64,000 bases of DNA from Rhodococcus sp. Leaf278 (lineage in GTDB: Bacteria > Actinomycetota > Actinomycetes > Mycobacteriales > Mycobacteriaceae), in NCBI RefSeq assembly GCF_001426085.1, contig NZ_LMRR01000003.1, forward strand, positions 1-64,000, given 5' to 3'. The position numbers and the translations under genes are program-made. Position 1 is the first letter of the stretch, and every line of letters starts with the position of its first letter. Below the pieces are notes generated by a model, which saw only the letters and a list, made by a program, of their open reading frames with translations, ran no database searches and was not told the origin of the DNA. Below are positions 58,894 to 64,000 of this stretch, piece by piece.

Positions 58894-60183
58894 ATGTCAG
58901 TGAAGTCCGAATCGACGTCCACCCGGCACGTGATGCCCAAGAAGCAACTGCTCGCAGTCAGTATCGGCAACGCGGTGGAGTGGTACGACTGGACTGTCTA
59001 CGCTACGTTCTCCATCTACTTCGCCACTCAGATCTTCTCCGGCGACAACCCGGCTCTGGCGCTGCTGAGCACGTTGGCCACGTACTCGGTGGCGTTCTTC
59101 TTCCGGCCACTCGGCGGATTGCTGATCGGACGCTTCTCCGATCTCAAGGGGCGACGCCAGGCGATGATCCTGACGATCGCGATGATGTCCGGCGGGTCGT
59201 TCGCGATTGCCATTCTGCCCACCTTCGCTGTCGCAGGCTGGCTCGCTCCGATTCTGCTGTTGCTGGCCCGGATCGTGCAGGGCATGTCGATGGGCGGTGA
59301 GGTCTCCAATGCGTCGGCCTACCTCGCCGAGATCGCCCCGAACGACAGACGGGCCCGCTACTCGTCCTTCTACTACATCTCCACCGGCACAGCCATTCTC
59401 ATCGCTTCATTGCTCGGCGCGTATCTCACCTTCGCACTCGACGACGCGCAACTGAACTCGTGGGGCTGGCGCGTACCGTTCCTCATCGGTGGACTGCTCG
59501 GAGTGGTGGGGCTCTGGATGCGCCGCGGCATGGCCGAGGCCGACAATCAGGAGCGCAACGCCGTCAAGGCGAAGTCTGTACGAAACCCGTTGTGGATGAC
59601 CGTGAAGCATCATCCTCGTGCCGTTCTGCAGGTCGTGGGCTTCGTTCTCCTCGCCACTCTCGCCTACTACACGTTCTTCTCCGCGATGACGCCCTACGCC
59701 GTCAAGCAGCGCGGAGCGGACGCCAACGACGTGTTCGTGGCGTTGTCGATCGCGACTGCGATGTTCGTCGCGTTGCAGTACCCCATGGGCGCTCTGGCGG
59801 ACCGTATCGGTCGCAAACCGCAATTGCTCACTTACGCGGCGCTGTTCGCGATTCTGATCATCCCGCTCTCGAAGCTGATCGGGCCGTCGTTCGTCAAACT
59901 GCTGATCGTCTTCTGCGTCGGCCTGCTGCTGTTCGCGATGTGCTCGGCCATCATTCCTGCGGTCTTGGCCGAAGCCTTCCCGGCAGAGCTTCGAGGTGTC
60001 GGCATCGGGGCTTGGTACAACCTCACCGTTGCGCTCTTCGGGGGCACCGCTCCCCTACTGGTCAACGCCTTGTCCGACGCAGGCCACGCCGACTGGTTCT
60101 TCTACTATCTTGCTGCCGCCGCAGTGATCTCGTTCCTCACGATGGTGTGGATGCCGGAAAAGCGCGGCCAGGACCTGGACTGA
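58894..60183 (+). CDS. MFS transporter of the metabolite:H+ symporter (MHS) family
   Basis: The 429-aa product has twelve membrane segments and MHS features: VSIGNAVEWYDWTVYATFSIYFA at the first helix, RPLGGLLIGRFSDLKGRRQAM as the loop 2-3 motif, LARIVQGMSMGGEVSNASAYLAEIAP, and a second RxGR-type motif GALADRIGRKPQL. The family carries organic acids and osmolytes such as citrate, alpha-ketoglutarate or proline/betaine. I start at ATG 58894, with GAGGAG 7-8 nt upstream, rather than the GTG nine codons earlier. A TAGGCT -10 candidate lies at 58857-58862. Confidence 0.9.
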   Translation: MSVKSESTSTRHVMPKKQLLAVSIGNAVEWYDWTVYATFSIYFATQIFSGDNPALALLSTLATYSVAFFFRPLGGLLIGRFSDLKGRRQAMILTIAMMSGGSFAIAILPTFAVAGWLAPILLLLARIVQGMSMGGEVSNASAYLAEIAPNDRRARYSSFYYISTGTAILIASLLGAYLTFALDDAQLNSWGWRVPFLIGGLLGVVGLWMRRGMAEADNQERNAVKAKSVRNPLWMTVKHHPRAVLQVVGFVLLATLAYYTFFSAMTPYAVKQRGADANDVFVALSIATAMFVALQYPMGALADRIGRKPQLLTYAALFAILIIPLSKLIGPSFVKLLIVFCVGLLLFAMCSAIIPAVLAEAFPAELRGVGIGAWYNLTVALFGGTAPLLVNALSDAGHADWFFYYLAAAAVISFLTMVWMPEKRGQDLD

Positions 60184-60239
60184 ATGCCGAGCGACACTAC
60201 GATCGGATGGCACGTACCGTCCGAGGCAGTAGGAGAACC

Positions 60240-61031
60240 ATGCATCCGTTCGACGAGGCAGTCGCGCTCGAGGTAGTCGGCGACGGCACCTACAGCGGAA
60301 AGACGTCAGCGCCGTACAACAACATGGTCGGCCCCTTCGGTGGCATGACCGCAGCGACCTTTGTTCGGGCCATCGAGCTGCATCCGGAACGCCTGGGAAC
60401 GCCGGTCTCGCTGACGGTGAATTTCGCCGGACCGGTTGCCGAGGGCGATTTCGCGATCTCCGCCCGCCCGGTGCGAACCAATCGAAGCAATCAGCACTGG
60501 TATCTGGAACTGACGCAGAACGGTGCGGTGGCCACAACCGCAACCGCGGTGTTCGGGACACGGCGTGACACTTGGGACAACATCGAGGCAACGGTCCCTG
60601 ACGCTCCCTCCCCCGCCGATACGAAGCAAGGCGGTCTCCCCGACGCCATCGCGTGGGCCAAGAACTACGAGATGCGTTTCGTGGCAGGCGCACTGAGCGA
60701 CCAGGCGTCCGCAGACTCGACCGAAACTCTCTGGATCCGCGACACGCCGCCCCGGCCGCTGGACTTTGCGGCCTTGACCTCGCTCAGCGATGTGTTCTAT
60801 CCACGAATCTTTCAGCGGTTGGGCACGTACGTTCCGGCGGGCACCATCTCGTTGACGACCCACTACTTCGCGACGCCCGAGGATCTCGAGCAGCACGCCG
60901 ACGGCTACATCCTCGGCACCGCACGAGCACGCCGCTTCCACCAGGGCTACTTCGACCAGACAGCGGAATTGTGGACCGAGGGCGGGAGTCTGCTGGCCAC
61001 CAGCCATCAGGTGGTCTACTACAAGGTATGA
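60240..61031 (+). CDS. Double-hotdog acyl-CoA thioesterase family protein
   Basis: The 263-aa product shows two hotdog units of the 4HBT_3/TesB-like type. YSGKTSAPYNNMVGPFGGMTAATFVRAIELHPE and VSLTVNFAGPVAEGDFAISARPVRTNRSNQHWYLEL form the first unit; SLTTHYFATPEDLEQHADGYILGTARARRFHQGYFDQTAELWTEGGSLLATSHQVVYYK forms the second. These enzymes hydrolyse acyl-CoA or act on related thioesters. AGGAG lies 5 nt before ATG 60240, and TACGAT (60198-60203) is a -10 candidate. The 3' end overlaps the convergent dehydrogenase gene by 13 nt. Confidence 0.87.
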   Translation: MHPFDEAVALEVVGDGTYSGKTSAPYNNMVGPFGGMTAATFVRAIELHPERLGTPVSLTVNFAGPVAEGDFAISARPVRTNRSNQHWYLELTQNGAVATTATAVFGTRRDTWDNIEATVPDAPSPADTKQGGLPDAIAWAKNYEMRFVAGALSDQASADSTETLWIRDTPPRPLDFAALTSLSDVFYPRIFQRLGTYVPAGTISLTTHYFATPEDLEQHADGYILGTARARRFHQGYFDQTAELWTEGGSLLATSHQVVYYKV

Positions 61032-62497
61032 ACAGCCGACGACTGCTCCAGCACCCGACGCACCGCACCACGCGCACCGCTGTCCTGCAGCGAACGCTTG
61101 GCTCGCTGGTACGCGCCTCGTAGTCTCGGGCTGCCCGCAAGATCCCCGAAGACCGCCCGGTTGGTCAGAAACGCTCCCGGGTTGTCGTGGTCTTCCCACG
61201 AGAGCCTTTGCAGGCGTTCGGCATCGGCGTCGATCATCGGAACGTCCCCGCGCTCGTACACTGCACACCAGGCGGCGAGCACCAGCGCGGCATGATCGAC
61301 GGATCGATCCTCGGCAAGTCGGTCGCGGATCACCGGCAGCACGAATTTCGGGATTCGGGCCGATGCGTCGACGATCTGACGTTCGAGAGTGTCGCGAACC
61401 GCCAGACTCGAAAAACGTTCCAGCAGTTGCTCGATATAGGAATCGAGGTCGATTCCCGGTACCGGCGCGAGCGTCGGGGCAGCCTCGGCACGCATATACG
61501 ACGCGACGAATTCGCGTAGTTCAGGACTGGCCATGACGTCGTGCACATGGGTGTACCCGGCGAGGATACCGAGGTAGCTCATGGCTTGATGGGAACCGTT
61601 GAGCAAGCGCAGTTTCATGTGCTCGTAGGGGGCGACGTCGCTCACCAGTTGCACGCCGACGTCGGCGAAGGGCGGTCGCCCGAACGAGAACGAATCTTCG
61701 AGTACCCACTGCGAGAACGATTCCGACTGCACCGGCCAGCGGTCGTCGATGCCGAAGTCACGTCGCAGGTCGTCGACGACGGTGGGCGTAGTGGCCGGGG
61801 TGATGCGGTCGACCATCGAATTGGGGAACGCGACCGTGGCGTCGATCCAGTCGGCCAGGTCGCTGTCGTGGTGGCGCGCGAAGGACGTCAGCGCGGTGCG
61901 GGAGACCGTTCCGTTGTGGACGATGTTGTCGCAGGACATCACCGTGAACGGGGGAATTCCGTGGAATCGGCGGGTGGCGAGTGCAACGGTGAGGAAACCG
62001 AAGACACTCGACGGCGTGGTGAGATCCTCGAGGTCGGCGAGCACCGCGGGATCGGTCGGCTCGAACACTCCGGTCACATCGTTCACGCCGTAGCCGGCCT
62101 CGGTGATGGTGAGCGAGACGATCATCGTGGCCGGTGAGCTGAGCACGTCGAGCACTGCTTGCGGATCGTCGGGTGCGAAGACGAAGTCCGCGACCGAACC
62201 GACAACCCGCGCCTCGCGTCGGCCATCGGGGTCCACGGTGACGACTGTGTAGAGATGATCCTGAGCGTCGAGGACTTCCCCGATTCGCCTGTCTCCCGGC
62301 AGAACTCCCACTCCGCACAGCGCCCAGTCGAGGTGACCGGCAGCGAGAAGGCGATCGAAGTACACGGCCTGGTGTGCGCGGTGAAACGCGCCGACCCCGA
62401 AATGCACCACTCCGCAGTGCAGTTCGTCCGCGTCGTACTCGGGCTTCGCAACGCCCGCAGGCAGATCCTTCGATGTGGTGCGACGAAGCTCGATCAT
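61019..62497 (-). CDS. Mannitol dehydrogenase family oxidoreductase
   Basis: The 492-aa product is a polyol-specific long-chain dehydrogenase. The NAD-binding part includes VVHFGVGAFHRAHQAVYFDRLL, MIVSLTITEAGY and FTVMSCDNIVHNG. The catalytic part includes FSQWVLEDSFSFGRPPFADVGVQLV and MKLRLLNGSHQAMSYLG, with the KxxxxNxxH active-site pattern. It interconverts D-mannitol, D-arabitol or D-sorbitol with a ketose, or acts as a fructuronate-type reductase. GAGGA lies 6-7 nt before the ATG. It follows the transport genes on the same strand by 102 nt, so uptake and oxidation of one polyol are probably linked. Confidence 0.92.
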   Translation of the reverse strand: MIELRRTTSKDLPAGVAKPEYDADELHCGVVHFGVGAFHRAHQAVYFDRLLAAGHLDWALCGVGVLPGDRRIGEVLDAQDHLYTVVTVDPDGRREARVVGSVADFVFAPDDPQAVLDVLSSPATMIVSLTITEAGYGVNDVTGVFEPTDPAVLADLEDLTTPSSVFGFLTVALATRRFHGIPPFTVMSCDNIVHNGTVSRTALTSFARHHDSDLADWIDATVAFPNSMVDRITPATTPTVVDDLRRDFGIDDRWPVQSESFSQWVLEDSFSFGRPPFADVGVQLVSDVAPYEHMKLRLLNGSHQAMSYLGILAGYTHVHDVMASPELREFVASYMRAEAAPTLAPVPGIDLDSYIEQLLERFSSLAVRDTLERQIVDASARIPKFVLPVIRDRLAEDRSVDHAALVLAAWCAVYERGDVPMIDADAERLQRLSWEDHDNPGAFLTNRAVFGDLAGSPRLRGAYQRAKRSLQDSGARGAVRRVLEQSSAVHTL

Positions 62498-62599
62498 GAC
62501 GGGTCCTCGGGGTCGGACGAACGTGGTGAGCGGTGGCGCTCCCGGGCATGTTCTGCCATCAGGAGCACCACCGCAGTTCAGGGGGTTACACGTCAGGAA

Positions 62600-63571
62600 T
62601 CAGCAGGACGACTTGTAGACGTACTGCGCACCCTCGCCGTCGATGTTGTCGGCGGTGATGACGTGGAAGCCGGTCGAGATCTCGGCGGTGACCGGCTCGT
62701 CGTTGATGGCGGCCATGGCCTGCGCGACGCCGTCGGTGCCGATGGTGTCGGGCTGCTGCGCGATCAGCGCCTGCACCGTTCCCTCACGAAGCTGCTTCAC
62801 CTGTGCGGGGCCTGCGTCGAAGCCGATGATCTTGACCTGATCCTGCTTGCCGGCCTGCCGAACTCCGGTCGCGGTGCCCTCGGCTGCGAACGTGTTCGCG
62901 GCGAAGATGCCGGTGATGTCGGGGTCCTTGGCCAGGGCGGCCGAGACCAGTCGAGCGGCTTCGGCCGGGTCGTTGTGGCTGTACTGCACACCGAGGTAGT
63001 CGAAGGCCGAGTTGGCGCCGACGGCTTCCTCGAAGCCCTCTACTCGGGCGTCGGCTGTGGACACACCGGGATCGGTGGAGATGACGAGCACCTTGCCGCC
63101 GGCCGGGCTGAGCCGCTCGATCGCGTTGAATGCTTCTGCCCCACCGCCCTTGTTGTCGGACGAGATGGAGGAGACGGCGATGGACGGGTCTTCCAGGGTG
63201 GTGTCGACGAGGACGACTTTGATGCCCGCTTTGGACGCTGCTTCGAGGGGTGCCTGCATGGCAGCGACGTCGGTGGGAGCGATGAGGATCGCCGACGGCC
63301 GCGATGCGACAACCGAATCCACGATCGGCTTCTGCAGGGTCGGATCGAACTTGACCGGCCCCTGGGTGTCGACGGTGACGCCGGCATCCTTCGCCGCAGC
63401 CTCGATTCCGCACTGCATGCTGATGTAGAACTCGTCGCCGCTGACGCCCTGGATGAAGGCGATGTTGCCGCTGCCGCCACCGCTTCCGGAGTCGGACGAA
63501 CAACCCGCCAGGAACATGGCGGAGACCGAAGCGACACTCAGTGCAACGACGGCGGTGCGTGATGTGATCAT
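62600..63571 (-). CDS. Ribose/polyol-type ABC transporter substrate-binding lipoprotein
   Basis: The 323-aa product has a lipoprotein signal (VALSVASVSAMFLAGC, Cys24), a Ser/Gly linker, and a type I periplasmic-binding fold: NIAFIQGVSGDEFYISMQCGIEAAAKDAG, PSAILIAPTDVAAMQAPLEAASKAGIKVVLVDT, ITGIFAANTFAAEGTATGV, VKIIGFDAGPAQVKQLREGTVQALIAQQP. This is the RbsB-like cluster that binds sugars or sugar alcohols. It stands 53 nt after the permease gene. Confidence 0.92.
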   Translation of the reverse strand: MITSRTAVVALSVASVSAMFLAGCSSDSGSGGGSGNIAFIQGVSGDEFYISMQCGIEAAAKDAGVTVDTQGPVKFDPTLQKPIVDSVVASRPSAILIAPTDVAAMQAPLEAASKAGIKVVLVDTTLEDPSIAVSSISSDNKGGGAEAFNAIERLSPAGGKVLVISTDPGVSTADARVEGFEEAVGANSAFDYLGVQYSHNDPAEAARLVSAALAKDPDITGIFAANTFAAEGTATGVRQAGKQDQVKIIGFDAGPAQVKQLREGTVQALIAQQPDTIGTDGVAQAMAAINDEPVTAEISTGFHVITADNIDGEGAQYVYKSSC

Positions 63572-63624
63572 GGTCGACTTTCTTCTAAAGGGTTGTGATG
63601 AAGGGAGTTCGGAGCTGGCCGGAG

Positions 63625-64000
63625 CTAGGGACTTCGGGACCAGAGTTTCTTGAGGGAGCTGGGCGATTGACCTCGGCTCGCCGCGTCGCGTCGACGCTGA
63701 TCGAAGTAGACCGCCGCGATGAGGACAGCACCGACGGCGACCTGCTGCCAGAACGGCTGGACTCCGACGATGACGAAACCGTTCTGCAACACGGCAGGGA
63801 TGAACAGTCCGACGACGGTGCCGAACATGGTGCCGATGCCGCCGAACAGGCTCGTTCCACCGATGACCACTGCCGCAATGACATTGAGGTTGGTCTGCGA
63901 CTGACCGGCGATAGCGGTGGTGCCGTACTGGGACAGAGACAGAATGCCCGCAAGCCCGGCGAGGGTTCCGGAGAGTGCGTAGACCTTGACCAGGTGCATG
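63625..64000 (-). CDS. ABC transporter permease, RbsC-like (C-terminal part; continues past the window)
   Basis: The visible 125 codons have no start within the window; the ATG at 63999 is probably internal. The segment KVYALSGTLAGLAGILSLSQYG, then NVIAAVVIGGTSLFGGIGTMFGTVVGLFIPAVLQNGF and WQQVAVGAVLIAAVYFDQRRR, is the conserved end of ribose/xylose/polyol ABC permeases. The ATPase gene would be expected further to the right. Together with the binding protein and dehydrogenase it forms a polyol utilisation operon. Confidence 0.9.
   Translation of the reverse strand, partial: MHLVKVYALSGTLAGLAGILSLSQYGTTAIAGQSQTNLNVIAAVVIGGTSLFGGIGTMFGTVVGLFIPAVLQNGFVIVGVQPFWQQVAVGAVLIAAVYFDQRRRDAASRGQSPSSLKKLWSRSP

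Noticed and set aside
61541..63562. Long plus-strand open frames of 198 and 467 codons
   Set aside because: They are antisense to the mannitol-type dehydrogenase and binding-protein genes and show only Gly/Asp/Val-rich translation typical of high-GC shadows.

Overview
The window is high-GC actinobacterial DNA, most likely from a Rhodococcus or close Nocardiaceae relative. The evidence is the 5' end of a 16S rRNA gene with a Rhodococcus-type start, the mycobacterial/rhodococcal gene order recC-recB-recD, many GTG starts, many starts without a Shine-Dalgarno sequence but with a -10 box 6-8 nt upstream, and actinobacterial families (DUF3558 lipoprotein, FprB-type ferredoxin/reductase, Lsr2-like domain, ECF sigma factor with a SnoaL-like tail).

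Layout. 1-600: start of an rRNA operon on the minus strand with its boxA leader. 614-7937: a divergent catabolic cluster. Minus strand: PfkB sugar-acid kinase, IclR regulator, RidA. Plus strand: D-serine-dehydratase-like PLP enzyme, N-acyl-D-amino-acid deacylase, KDPG aldolase, GntP permease. Together these could turn an N-acylated D-2-amino sugar acid (for example N-acetyl-D-glucosaminate) into pyruvate and glyceraldehyde-3-phosphate. 7972-17164: housekeeping and unknown genes, including a flavoprotein reductase, a chorismate-mutase-like miniprotein, a SigG-like sigma factor, a RelA/SpoT-domain protein, a DUF2079 membrane protein and a CysJ-like reductase. 17171-25643: recC-recB-recD, translationally coupled.

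26995-29164: an ADP-ribose module (macrodomain protein, DraG-like hydrolase and divergent NrtR regulator around an 18-bp palindrome). 29212-31777: an acidic unknown protein and a YbjN/chaperone-like protein whose N-terminal domain recurs at 16343-17164. 31870-34548: an AurF-like diiron oxygenase with its FprB-type electron donor. 34733-48179: a secreted beta-lactamase-fold protein, a DUF2786 protein, an acyl-CoA synthetase, an ABC-F ATPase, a DAACS transporter, lipoproteins, small membrane proteins, ArsR-SRPBCC and DedA. A 73-nt two-hairpin repeat occurs twice, flanking one gene.

48354-57372 is the most accessory-looking stretch. It holds a double-TetR protein, a SWIM-SNF2 helicase followed by an ERCC4 nuclease with an Lsr2-like tail, a self-inhibited Fic enzyme behind a palindrome, and an orphan N6-type DNA methyltransferase whose upstream region carries a 17-bp perfect inverted repeat. 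57356-64000: an ArsR-controlled reductase of the SDR/PRISE type, an MHS-family transporter, a thioesterase, and a polyol uptake/oxidation cluster (mannitol-type dehydrogenase, periplasmic-binding lipoprotein, permease cut by the window end). All assignments are by reading motifs; no database search was run.
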